Of a DNA stretch of 50,458 nucleotides, positions 35,284 through 42,830 are shown one piece after another; the stretch's first letter is position 1; each line of letters begins with the position of its first letter. The notes under the pieces are model-generated. The model had not been told where the DNA came from and did no database searches. It worked only from the letters and a program-made list of their open reading frames with translations. A program made the translations under genes and the position numbers. The stretch is from Thermodesulfobacteriota bacterium (GTDB lineage: Bacteria > Desulfobacterota > DSM-4660 > Desulfatiglandales > Desulfatiglandaceae), in the NCBI GenBank assembly GCA_028278625.1, contig JANQDY010000209.1:1-50458 (forward strand), read 5' to 3'.

Positions 35284-35940
35284 CTACTCTGAGATCTCGT
35301 TTGCGGATTCCGGCCCTAAGCGGTCTCCCAGGAAGGAAAAAATCATCTCTTCCAGTTGGTCCTCGCTTTTTGTGGCGTCTACCACAAAAAACCGGTCCGG
35401 ATTATTTTTGGCCAATTCCAGATAGCCGCGGCGAACGGCTTCATGAAATGCCATTTTCTCCTGCTCGAACCGGTCCTGGCCCACCAGCTGGCTTTCTCTG
35501 TTTCGTTTCAACGCTCTTTTGATTCCCACGTCTACCGGACAATCGAGCAGAAATGTCATGTCCGGTTTGATACCCAAAGAAGCCATTTCGTTCAAACGGT
35601 TTGTCATGGAAAGATCCTGCCCCCGTGCATACCCCTGGTAGGCGGTGGTGGCATCGAAAAAGCGGTCGCACAAAACCCATTTCTTTTCCGCCAGCGAAGG
35701 TTTCACAACATGTGTCATGTGCAGGGCCCTGTCCGCTTCATACAGAAAGAGTTCCGCCAAAGGCGGCAGATCCCGGTTTCCGGAGGACAACAGTATTCGC
35801 CGGATATCGGCCCCGATGGGGGTGCCTCCCGGTTCCCGGGTCAGGACCAATGGGACCCCCATGCTTTCAAGCCGATCCGCCATCCGCCTCGCCTGCGTCG
35901 ACTTTCCACATCCTTCAATACCTTCAAACGTGATAAACAA
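35284..35940 (-). CDS. tmk: Thymidylate kinase
   Basis: 218-aa nucleoside monophosphate kinase. The P loop is FEGIEGCGKSTQARR near the N-terminus, the DR-type motif is in TREPGGTPIG, and the dTMP/lid region is in DRFFDATTAYQGYARGQD. It makes dTDP from dTMP. The start is TTG at 35940 (LFITFEGIEG...), with AGAG as the only upstream site; no ATG fits better. It lies 13 bases after the oadA-like gene. Confidence 0.94.
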   Translation of the reverse strand: MFITFEGIEGCGKSTQARRMADRLESMGVPLVLTREPGGTPIGADIRRILLSSGNRDLPPLAELFLYEADRALHMTHVVKPSLAEKKWVLCDRFFDATTAYQGYARGQDLSMTNRLNEMASLGIKPDMTFLLDCPVDVGIKRALKRNRESQLVGQDRFEQEKMAFHEAVRRGYLELAKNNPDRFFVVDATKSEDQLEEMIFSFLGDRLGPESANEISE

Positions 35941-35953
35941 ATTTTTGCTCTTT

Positions 35954-37447
35954 TCACATGGTCTTGCACACCTGTTCTATGGCGGCGGCCATGGCCTCAT
36001 CCTCTTTTCGAATATCCTCAAGGGTCTTGGGTTTGACACTGGCCGGTCTGTCTTCCAGACCGTATTTCCATTTGAGGAACTGTTCACCGGTCGTGGGATA
36101 GAGGGTGTAAATCAGAAGGTCAAAATCATCCTTTGCCAGATCTCCCACCTTTTCCCGTGCCTTTTCCAGTTCCGGATCCAGAAAGTCTGCGGCACGCCCG
36201 GTGACCGGTTCGGTTCCCCGTTTGTAATTTTTCAGGACCTTCTTTTGCACCTCAGGGTCAACCGGGATCGGGGTCTGCCCGTATAGGCCGTAAGCCAGAT
36301 CCTTGACCTCGTTGGTCACCATTTTGTATCGGCCGAACAGAACATTCAGAACCGATTGAACACCCACGATCTGGCTGGTGGGGGTTACCAGCGGCGGCAT
36401 TCCCAGCTCCTTGCGGGTTACGGCCACATCCTTGTACACCTCAGGCAACCTGTCCAGGGCTTTGGCCTCTTTCAACTGGCTGACCAGATTCGAAATCATG
36501 CCGCCGGGGACCTGGTGGGCCAGCACGCCGGTATCGATGACACTCATCCTGTGTTTTGACAGATAATCGCGGTATTTGGGCGCCACCGTTTCCATGTAGT
36601 CGCCCAGTTCCAACAGCAGGCTCAGGTCAAATCCCGTATCACGGGTGGTTCCGTAAAGGGTCGCCACGATGGGTTCAACCGCAGGCTGGGAAGTTCTGAG
36701 CGCAAACGGCGCGAGACAGGTATCCACAATATCAACACCCGCTTTGATGGCTTCAAGATAGACCATGGAAGCCATGCCGCTGGTGTAATGGGTGTGCAGG
36801 TGAATGGGAATGGTAATGTGTTTTTTCAGTTCGGTAACGATTTTTGCAATGTCAAAAGGCGCCATGATCCCGGCCATGTCTTTCAAACAAAGGGTATCTG
36901 CACCCATGTCCTGGATTTCTTTTGCCTTTTTCACATAATAGTCCAGATTAAAGACCTCGCCGCCCATCCGTCGCTCGGTCAGCGTATAACAAATGGTCCC
37001 TTGGAAATGCTTTCCGTTGGCTTTGATCCTTTCCACAACCGTCTCGAAATTCCTGAAATCGTTGAGCGCATCAAAAACCCGGAAGACATCCATTCCGGCC
37101 TCGCAGGTCTTGTCAACGAAGAGTTTTGCCACATCGTCGGCATAGTTGCGATAGCCCACCAGGTTCTGGCCTCGGAGTAGCATGGAAAAAGGGGTCTTTT
37201 TGATGTATTTCTTCAATGTCCGGATGCGGTCAAAGGGATCTTCGGCCAAGAACCGGTGCATGGTGTCAAAGGTGGCACCACCCCAGACCTCCATGGCCCA
37301 AAATCCAACGCTGTCCATTTTTTCGGCGATTGGCAGCATGTCTTCGGTTCTCATCCGGGTGGCCAAGAGCGACTGATGACCATCTCGAAAGGTGTTATCT
37401 TGAATTCTGATCGGGTTCTTAGCCCCATCTTCCAAAAAAGTATCCAT
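35954..37447 (-). CDS. oadA: Pyruvate/oxaloacetate carboxyltransferase subunit, no biotin domain
   Basis: 497-aa protein with an N-terminal HMGL-like carboxyltransferase barrel (residues 15-290: DNTFRDGHQSLLATRM, CLKDMAG with the carboxylated Lys, and metal-binding HLHTHYTSGMA) and a C-terminal conserved carboxylase domain. The biotinyl domain that ends many OadA/PycB proteins is absent: the protein stops after KTLEDIRKEDEAM and no MKM motif is seen. It must use a separate biotin carrier. It may be the B subunit of pyruvate carboxylase or the alpha subunit of a decarboxylase; the choice cannot be made here. GGGAGG lies 9 bases before the ATG. Confidence 0.9.
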   Translation of the reverse strand: MDTFLEDGAKNPIRIQDNTFRDGHQSLLATRMRTEDMLPIAEKMDSVGFWAMEVWGGATFDTMHRFLAEDPFDRIRTLKKYIKKTPFSMLLRGQNLVGYRNYADDVAKLFVDKTCEAGMDVFRVFDALNDFRNFETVVERIKANGKHFQGTICYTLTERRMGGEVFNLDYYVKKAKEIQDMGADTLCLKDMAGIMAPFDIAKIVTELKKHITIPIHLHTHYTSGMASMVYLEAIKAGVDIVDTCLAPFALRTSQPAVEPIVATLYGTTRDTGFDLSLLLELGDYMETVAPKYRDYLSKHRMSVIDTGVLAHQVPGGMISNLVSQLKEAKALDRLPEVYKDVAVTRKELGMPPLVTPTSQIVGVQSVLNVLFGRYKMVTNEVKDLAYGLYGQTPIPVDPEVQKKVLKNYKRGTEPVTGRAADFLDPELEKAREKVGDLAKDDFDLLIYTLYPTTGEQFLKWKYGLEDRPASVKPKTLEDIRKEDEAMAAAIEQVCKTM

Positions 37448-37495
37448 CGAACAAAACCTCCCTTTTTAATAGTTACCCTTGCCTGATAAAATACA

Positions 37496-37536
37496 GGCCC
37501 AATGAAAGGGCAGCGTTGATCGCCCCCCATTGGGCC
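37496..37536 (-). promoter_or_regulatory. Leader hairpin upstream of oadA
   Basis: GGCCCAATG (37496-37504) and CATTGGGCC (37528-37536) are perfect 9-base inverted arms around a 23-base loop with further GGGC/GCCC pairing. In the minus-strand transcript it would sit at the very 5' end of the leader, about 50 bases before the ribosome-binding site. A role in mRNA stability or regulation is inferred. Confidence 0.5.
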
Positions 37537-37546
37537 AACACGTTTA

Positions 37547-37576
37547 GATATAGAGTAACAGCGGACCAAAGGTCAA
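37547..37576 (-). promoter_or_regulatory. Promoter of the oadA-tmk-holB-ricT-metG operon
   Basis: On the minus strand, TTGACC (37571-37576) and TATATC (37547-37552) are separated by 18 bases. Transcription would begin a few bases before the 37496-37536 hairpin. Confidence 0.4.
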
Positions 37577-37638
37577 GGAAATTCATTGCCTTGCTTTTTT
37601 GGTCTCGGGGAACCTGGACTTTGCACAACTAATGAGAA

Positions 37639-38772
37639 TCAGACGCCATATGAAATGGCCCTCCCATAAAGGGAAGCCATTTGCCCAGCCACCCGGTCCC
37701 AGTCATGTTTCAGGGCCCGCTTTCTGGCGCATTCCCCCATTCGAATTCGGTTTTGGCCGTGAAAGAGAAAATCGAGTTTGCGGCTCAGCTGGGCCGCAGT
37801 GGGAGGATCATTCAGGATGAAGCCTTCGATGCCGTCTTGAACCAGATCCCGGGCACCCACGGTCCGGGAGATAATCACCGGCAGTCCGGCAGCCATTGCT
37901 TCCAGAACCGCCATGCCAAAGGTATCATACACCGATGGCATGGCAAAAACGTCTCCTGCCGCATAGTATTTTTCAACCTCCCGGGTGACGCCGGCAAAAA
38001 TGACACGGTCAGCCACGCCACATTCTCTTGCCATGCCCTCATAGGCCTTTTCTTTTCCCTTGCCCACAACCAGCAGTTTTACCCGCGACAGATGGGGGTC
38101 TCCCTTAGACAACCGTGCAATACTCTCAATGAGAAGCCCCAGCCGTTTGATCTCAAAATTCATTCCCACAAACAGAATAACCGGATCCTCTTCGTGGATG
38201 CCGTGACGCCCTCGGATCTCTCTTCTCCAAGCCGGTTTCCTTTCACGGGAGAACCGGTCGAGGGACACGCCCGGATGAACGATCTCGATACGGTTATCGG
38301 GAATGGCGTAGGCCTTTTGCAGCTCTTCCTTGACCAGCGTCGAAACCGGTAGCACCGTGGGTGCGGGTGGGCCCTTCAAGCCTTTCCTTTCCACCCAGAT
38401 CATGGCGCGATCAAAAAGGCTCAAGGCTTTATTTCTCATGTCTTTGATCCATGTTTCGTGAGGAATGCCATGCAGTGAGAAGAGGTTCATCCTGAAAATC
38501 CTGTCGTGGCTGTGAATCAGATGGTAAGTGTCTTTATTCAAGCGACGGTTGACGAAATAGGCGAAGCTTATCTGTCGCAGGAATCTTGGAAAAGCAAGCA
38601 TGGGAACCCGGTGAAAGGAAATGGGCGCCTTTCCCTTTAGATATCGATGCGCAAATACGTGCATTTCAAACTCGCCCAGAAGCGCCAGTCGTTCCGTAAG
38701 AGCATAGACAAACCCTTCCGCGCCGCCTACCAGACCGTATTTGGGAATGACCACCGCGATCTTTTTCATCAT
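37639..38772 (-). CDS. GT4-family glycosyltransferase
   Basis: 377-aa GT-B fold glycosyltransferase with an N-terminal acceptor domain (KIAVVIPKYGLVGGAEGFVY) and a C-terminal nucleotide-sugar domain (VILFVGMNFEIKRLGLLIES, then MPSVYDTFGMAVLEAMAAGLP, in which the first acidic residue of the usual EX7E is Asp). It probably adds a sugar to lipopolysaccharide, capsule or a similar glycan at the inner membrane face. The start ATG at 38772 has GGGAG about 8 bases upstream; 14 extra residues from 38814 are less likely. It stands alone, divergent from the SIR2-like gene. Confidence 0.87.
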   Translation of the reverse strand: MMKKIAVVIPKYGLVGGAEGFVYALTERLALLGEFEMHVFAHRYLKGKAPISFHRVPMLAFPRFLRQISFAYFVNRRLNKDTYHLIHSHDRIFRMNLFSLHGIPHETWIKDMRNKALSLFDRAMIWVERKGLKGPPAPTVLPVSTLVKEELQKAYAIPDNRIEIVHPGVSLDRFSRERKPAWRREIRGRHGIHEEDPVILFVGMNFEIKRLGLLIESIARLSKGDPHLSRVKLLVVGKGKEKAYEGMARECGVADRVIFAGVTREVEKYYAAGDVFAMPSVYDTFGMAVLEAMAAGLPVIISRTVGARDLVQDGIEGFILNDPPTAAQLSRKLDFLFHGQNRIRMGECARKRALKHDWDRVAGQMASLYGRAISYGV

Positions 38773-38862
38773 GAAAAATCTCCCCATAAATCTGAGCTGA
38801 AACGTTTTTAGCATCTATACATTATGAATGATAGCATGTAGAGTATGAGACATTACATTTTT

Positions 38863-38892
38863 TTGAATGGGCCTTTTGGCAATTCATATATC
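38863..38892 (+). promoter_or_regulatory. Possible promoter for the SIR2-like gene giving a leaderless message
   Basis: TTGAAT (38863-38868), 18 bases, then TATATC (38887-38892). The start codon is at 38898, so a transcript from this promoter would begin at or next to the ATG. The match is moderate. Confidence 0.3.
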
Positions 38893-38897
38893 ACACC

Positions 38898-40022
38898 ATG
38901 AATTCCGAACAGTATCTCAAATATGAACCCATGCGGGATGTGGTATTCGTTCTGGGGGCCGGTGCATCCTACGGAGATGGCGTTCCCCTTCAGCGGGATA
39001 TCGTTCCAATGCTGCTGGACGGCAGCATGCCGCATCTGGAACGGTCCGTCATGGGGCGGCAGGTCAAGGAATTCATAGAAGCCAATTTTTACGTGGATGC
39101 CGAAAACGGCGAATTCCCCAAACTGGAAGCCGTCTTCGGTTTCCTTGACTTTTTCATTGCGCAACGTGAAAGCTTAAATGCCCGATACAGTTACGAGGAA
39201 ATCGTGCTGATCAAGGAAAACCTGATAAAAATCATCCACTATATCGTGGATGAGCGGTCCAACCGGAAAAGCCCGTATTACCACCGCTTCTGGGCAGCCG
39301 TCGAACGATACAACCGTAACGTTTCCATCATCACCTTAAATTATGACACCCTGCTGGAACAGGCGTTTGAACCGCTCTTTCCGGGGACCGGATATATCGA
39401 CTACTGCGTTCACCTGATGAATTACGAAAAGCAGTTGAGCCTGCGGGAATTTCAGTTCTGGATCAATCCGCGAGAGCCGGTTCACGCAAAGCCAGGGAAA
39501 AATCCGGTGCCCTTTAAAATCATCAAACTGCACGGCAGTCTCAACTGGAAGTACTGCAACTGCTGCAATCAAGCACTTCTTACCACCTGGGACAGGAGCA
39601 TTGACCTGGACAGCGGCAGCTTCGTCGGCTATACCCAACCGGAACAGAAAGCCTATGATTACATGTGCCCTTTGGACGGGACCGAATTTCAAACGCTCAT
39701 CCTCCCGCCTTCCTATGTGAAGATCCTGAACAATCCGGTGATCAGCCAGCTCTTCAGCGAGGCCTCCCGGGAAATACGCGCCACCCGGCGGATCGTCTTT
39801 GTGGGCTACTCCCTTTCAGACGGTGACGTACACATCAAAGCACTCTTCAAGAAGCACCTTCGTCCGGACGTTGAACTGGTAGCCGTTAATCCGAAATCAT
39901 CCAGAAACGTCAGGCACCGGTACGCGGCCCTCTCCCGCAATACCCTGTTCTGCCAGAGGACCTTTGAAGATCTGGTCCAGGACGATGACACCATGGAGGG
40001 TTTGCTCGGTCCCAACCCATAG
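38898..40022 (+). CDS. SIR2-like (SIR2_2) domain protein
   Basis: 374-aa stand-alone SIR2-like protein. The NAD-binding glycine motif is VFVLGAGASYGDG at about residues 16-28, TLNYDTLLEQAF holds the Asn/Asp pair at about 151-162, KLHGSLNW holds the presumed catalytic His at about 212, and FVGYSLSDGDVHIKALFKK closes the fold. Cysteines in YCNCCNQ and MCPLDG may bind zinc. SIR2-like proteins of this branch are often NADases in phage defence or are of unknown role, and not protein deacetylases; which applies here is not shown. No Shine-Dalgarno sequence precedes the ATG. It begins a plus-strand run of genes reaching the ADP-ribosylglycohydrolase. Confidence 0.8.
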   Translation: MNSEQYLKYEPMRDVVFVLGAGASYGDGVPLQRDIVPMLLDGSMPHLERSVMGRQVKEFIEANFYVDAENGEFPKLEAVFGFLDFFIAQRESLNARYSYEEIVLIKENLIKIIHYIVDERSNRKSPYYHRFWAAVERYNRNVSIITLNYDTLLEQAFEPLFPGTGYIDYCVHLMNYEKQLSLREFQFWINPREPVHAKPGKNPVPFKIIKLHGSLNWKYCNCCNQALLTTWDRSIDLDSGSFVGYTQPEQKAYDYMCPLDGTEFQTLILPPSYVKILNNPVISQLFSEASREIRATRRIVFVGYSLSDGDVHIKALFKKHLRPDVELVAVNPKSSRNVRHRYAALSRNTLFCQRTFEDLVQDDDTMEGLLGPNP

Positions 40023-40049
40023 GGAGGTGTTAACGGAGGAAAAAGCGGC

Positions 40050-40430
40050 ATGAACATTTCGGGTACCATAGAAAAAGGGGCAGGAAAGGGAGCTTATTTC
40101 ACGCAGGTGGATTGGGTGGTCCGACAGTGCCGGGAGAAATTGCACATGACACCTTATCCGGGGACCCTTAATGTCAGGATTGATGACGAGACCATGGATC
40201 GGTTGGAAGGGTTTTTGGCGGAGACAGACGCTCTCTTGATTCCCGACGACCCATCATTCTGCGCCGCACGCATCAAAAGGGTTACCGTGAACGGTGTTGC
40301 GGCGGCACTGGTGCTGCCCAGCGAAGAGGTTCGCATTCATGACAGTCGCACCATCGAACTGATTGCCCACTGCAATCTCAAAGAGCGCCTGAATCTTAAA
40401 GACGGGGACATGGTTACTGTTTCGGATTGA
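40050..40430 (+). CDS. DUF120 protein, CTP-dependent riboflavin kinase-like
   Basis: 126-aa single domain resembling DUF120. The signature pieces are ISGTIEKGAGKGAYFTQVDW, TPYPGTLNVRID and LNLKDGDMVTV, which match archaeal RibK, the CTP-dependent riboflavin kinase. If active it would make FMN from riboflavin with CTP. Most bacteria use the unrelated RibF, so a stand-alone DUF120 protein here is unusual. GGAGG occurs in the short gap after the SIR2-like gene. The start ATG lies 27 bases after that gene, so cotranscription is likely. Confidence 0.75.
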   Translation: MNISGTIEKGAGKGAYFTQVDWVVRQCREKLHMTPYPGTLNVRIDDETMDRLEGFLAETDALLIPDDPSFCAARIKRVTVNGVAAALVLPSEEVRIHDSRTIELIAHCNLKERLNLKDGDMVTVSD

Positions 40431-40459
40431 GAAGCGTTGCCGGATGTGTCGATTTCGTT

Positions 40460-40488
40460 TTGACCTTCTCAAATGACCATGGTATTAT
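40460..40488 (+). promoter_or_regulatory. Promoter of the toxin-antitoxin pair
   Basis: TTGACC (40460-40465), 17 bases, then TATTAT (40483-40488); each box matches the consensus at five of six bases. It drives the antitoxin gene about 47 bases downstream. Confidence 0.65.
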
Positions 40489-40499
40489 GACCATGTCAT
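40473..40499 (+). promoter_or_regulatory. Candidate autoregulatory operator
   Basis: ATGACCATG occurs twice (40473-40481 and 40487-40495), and the second copy is part of a palindrome ATGAC-CAT-GTCAT (40487-40499). The sites cover the -10 box and the probable start of transcription, as expected for autorepression by an antitoxin. Confidence 0.5.
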
Positions 40500-40534
40500 C
40501 ACAATCTCATTTTTTCTGCGATGAGGAGTCGCAA

Positions 40535-40768
40535 ATGGAAACCCAGGTCGCGAAGTCGAAATTCAAACCTCAAGCACTTCAGTATTTTAGAGAAGTTGAA
40601 AGGACGGGAAAACCGATTGTCATTACTGATCGCGGAAAACCGGTCCTCAAGATCATACCCTATAGGGAGGAACCCTCAGAGACCCTTCGCATGCTGAGGA
40701 ATTCCGTTATTGAATATGAAAACCCGACCGAGCCGGTCGGTCTGGACGACTGGGAGTCATTGAAATGA
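40535..40768 (+). CDS. Phd/YefM-type antitoxin
   Basis: 77-aa antitoxin of the Phd/YefM fold. The N-terminal DNA-binding part has KSKFKPQALQYFREVERTGK and VITDRGKPVLKIIPY, both typical; the C-terminal acidic tail would bind the toxin. The start is ATG 40535 with GAGGAG about 7 bases upstream; an upstream in-frame start at 40427 would run through the promoter and operator. Its stop overlaps the toxin ATG (ATGA). Confidence 0.88.
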   Translation: METQVAKSKFKPQALQYFREVERTGKPIVITDRGKPVLKIIPYREEPSETLRMLRNSVIEYENPTEPVGLDDWESLK

Positions 40769-41160
40769 TCGTTCTGGATACCCATGTTTGGGTATGGTTT
40801 GTCAGCAACCCGGAACGACTGTCCGAAAAAGCGGCTCAGGCGATCCATGGGGCCATGGAAAAAAGAGCCATCTATATCTCCTCCATCAGTGCATGGGAAG
40901 TGGCTTTACTGGTTGCCAAAAAGCGATTGAAATTGAAGATGGACGTCATCGACTGGATATCCAACTGTGAAAAACTGCCGTTTTTCCGGTTTCTGCCCGT
41001 GGATAACGGAATTGTTGTCAGGTCCGTGACTTTACCTAAACCCTTACACAAAGACCCAGCTGACCGGCTCATTATTGCGACGGCAATCACTCTGGGGGCC
41101 CCTGTTGTTACCCAGGATGAGAAGCTGCTGAATTATCCCCACGCAAAGACCGTTTGGTAA
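40765..41160 (+). CDS. vapC: PIN-domain toxin, VapC family
   Basis: 131-aa PIN-domain ribonuclease. The four acidic positions are visible: VLDTHVWVW (D5), SAWEVALL (E), DPADRLIIATA (D) and TQDEKLL (D). VapC toxins cleave tRNA or rRNA and inhibit growth when the antitoxin is degraded. It is translationally coupled to the Phd-like antitoxin, a pairing seen for many VapC proteins. Length is normal. Confidence 0.9.
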   Translation: MIVLDTHVWVWFVSNPERLSEKAAQAIHGAMEKRAIYISSISAWEVALLVAKKRLKLKMDVIDWISNCEKLPFFRFLPVDNGIVVRSVTLPKPLHKDPADRLIIATAITLGAPVVTQDEKLLNYPHAKTVW

Positions 41161-41210
41161 AGAAATAAAAGCGGTTGACCCACCGGCAAACTTCTGGAGG
41201 GAATGGTCCA

Positions 41211-41540
41211 ATGAATGTGTACCGCGAAATCTTCGAATTCGCCGCCTCCGCGGGAGCCCTTGAAGGGTACCTCTTCAAGAAGGAACGTGTCACTCCCGAA
41301 GAGATCGATGACTGGATTCACAATCTGATGAAACAGCATCAGCGTATGCCACCCGACGTCAGGGAACATTATCAGGGGTCCCTGGACAGGACGATGGGCC
41401 GGGCAGTCCATTCTCTGACCGCTCTTTTTGGACCGACCCACCCCCATGTGCTTAATTTAAAATCCATGGTCAAAGGAGAAATGCCCGCCGCTTCCAACGA
41501 TTTTGAGCGGGAGAAGGCGGAAAAGGCGGCCAAATACTAG
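41211..41540 (+). CDS. Small protein of unknown function
   Basis: 109-aa soluble protein, predicted largely helical (NVYREIFEFAASAGALEGYL, VTPEEIDDWIHNLMKQH), with a charged C-terminal tail rich in Glu, Lys and Ala. I do not recognise the family. The start ATG at 41211 has GGAGGG 9 bases upstream, which is strong. It lies 50 bases after the toxin gene and may be part of the same transcript. Confidence 0.7.
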   Translation: MNVYREIFEFAASAGALEGYLFKKERVTPEEIDDWIHNLMKQHQRMPPDVREHYQGSLDRTMGRAVHSLTALFGPTHPHVLNLKSMVKGEMPAASNDFEREKAEKAAKY

Positions 41541-41679
41541 GGCTGAACAAGAGACCGGGAATTTGAGAATTCATTTGACAAACGCCTGTAACGATGGTTC
41601 ACTTAATTACTAGAGCTGCTCACGATCCCTAAAACCGACAAAAAACGCCTTCAAAACCTTCATAACAGGAGACCTTACC

Positions 41680-41904
41680 ATGAGTTGCTACTTCAGGCAC
41701 ATGAAAGATGTCTTGAACGAAGCAGGGATCGAAGTCACGAAAGAGAACAAAAAAGAGATCGATCAAATCATCCACCGCTTGGTGAATGTGGCCTACAAAG
41801 ACTGTTCTCCCACCTGGAAAGAAGTGAAAGCGCACATCAAATCCGACGAAATAGCAAGAACCAGATTTATTGAAAGACTGAAAAAGGAAGTCAACACCCT
41901 ATAG
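41680..41904 (+). CDS. Small protein of unknown function
   Basis: 74-aa helical, charged protein with a Cys pair (MSCYFRHM and YKDCSPTW). The stretch KKEIDQIIHRLVNVAYKD followed by CSPTWKEVKAHI looks conserved but I do not know the family. A good ribosome-binding site (CAGGAG, spacing about 8) precedes the ATG. It is 20 bases before the ADP-ribosylglycohydrolase gene, so these two are likely cotranscribed. Confidence 0.72.
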   Translation: MSCYFRHMKDVLNEAGIEVTKENKKEIDQIIHRLVNVAYKDCSPTWKEVKAHIKSDEIARTRFIERLKKEVNTL

Positions 41905-41924
41905 AGGCTTCCGGAGGATCTTGA

Positions 41925-42830
41925 ATGGAAAACCGCTCAGTGACCATGGTAATGTCATCCTTTTCCGCCGATTCTCTGGCCCTTGGCGCCCATTGGGTTT
42001 ACGATACCCGAGCCATAAAAACCCACTTGGGAAGGGTTGAAGCCTTCCTGGAACCGCAGCCCAACAGTTATCATTCCACAAAAGAGCGGGGTGATTTTAC
42101 CCATTACGGGGACCAGATGTTTGTGCTTCTGGAATCCCTCGTCGCCAACAAGGGTTTCTCCCTGGTCGATTTTTCGACCCGGTGGCGGGCACTTTTCAAG
42201 AATTACAGCGGGTACGTGGATCAGGCCACCCAGGCCACGCTGGCAGGTTATGCTTCCGGAAAAGGGCCGACGGAAGCGGGCTCTCCTTCAGACGATCTGG
42301 CCGGTGCCGCCCGCATCGCTCCGTTGGCCTACTGCTATTCAGACCACTTGGAACGCCTGCTTGACGCGGCTTTGGCCCAGACGAGAATGACCCATACAGA
42401 TCCTCTGACGGTGGAGAGTGCCGCCTTTTTCGCGGAAGTTACGTTTCGCATTCTGGGAGGACTCTCTCCCATCAAAGCCCTGAAAGAGGTTACCCTTGAG
42501 AGCTTTTCCCATTCAAAACTCTCAGACTGGGTGAATGCCGGTCTCAAAACCGCCGGGGAGGACTCCGTTAAAACCATTGTCCATTTCGGGCAGCGGTGTC
42601 ATACACCGGAAGCCTTTCCCGGCGTGATTCACCTCATTGCCAAATACGAGAGTAATCTGAAAGAAGCCCTGATCCAGGCGGTCATGGCGGGGGGAGACAG
42701 TGCCGCCAGGGGCATGATCACGGGGATGGTGCTGGGAGCCTATTCCGGCGCCGGCGACCTTCCGGAGGAATGGGTTTCAGCATTGAACGAGAAAGAGCAG
42801 ATTGCCGAATTGTTGCAGCAACTTCGCTAG
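41925..42830 (+). CDS. ADP-ribosylglycohydrolase family protein
   Basis: 301-aa protein of the ADP-ribosylglycohydrolase/DraG fold. Recognisable parts are SADSLALGAHWVYD near the N-terminus (the metal-binding region), GDFTHYGDQM, and the C-terminal AVMAGGDSAARGMITGMVLGA with the Asp that binds the second magnesium. The motif spacing fits the J1-crystallin-like branch. It may remove ADP-ribose from protein or split small ADP-ribose compounds. The first acidic cluster usually reads GDAxG; here it is SADSLALG, so catalytic competence should not be assumed. GGAGG lies upstream. Confidence 0.83.
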   Translation: MENRSVTMVMSSFSADSLALGAHWVYDTRAIKTHLGRVEAFLEPQPNSYHSTKERGDFTHYGDQMFVLLESLVANKGFSLVDFSTRWRALFKNYSGYVDQATQATLAGYASGKGPTEAGSPSDDLAGAARIAPLAYCYSDHLERLLDAALAQTRMTHTDPLTVESAAFFAEVTFRILGGLSPIKALKEVTLESFSHSKLSDWVNAGLKTAGEDSVKTIVHFGQRCHTPEAFPGVIHLIAKYESNLKEALIQAVMAGGDSAARGMITGMVLGAYSGAGDLPEEWVSALNEKEQIAELLQQLR

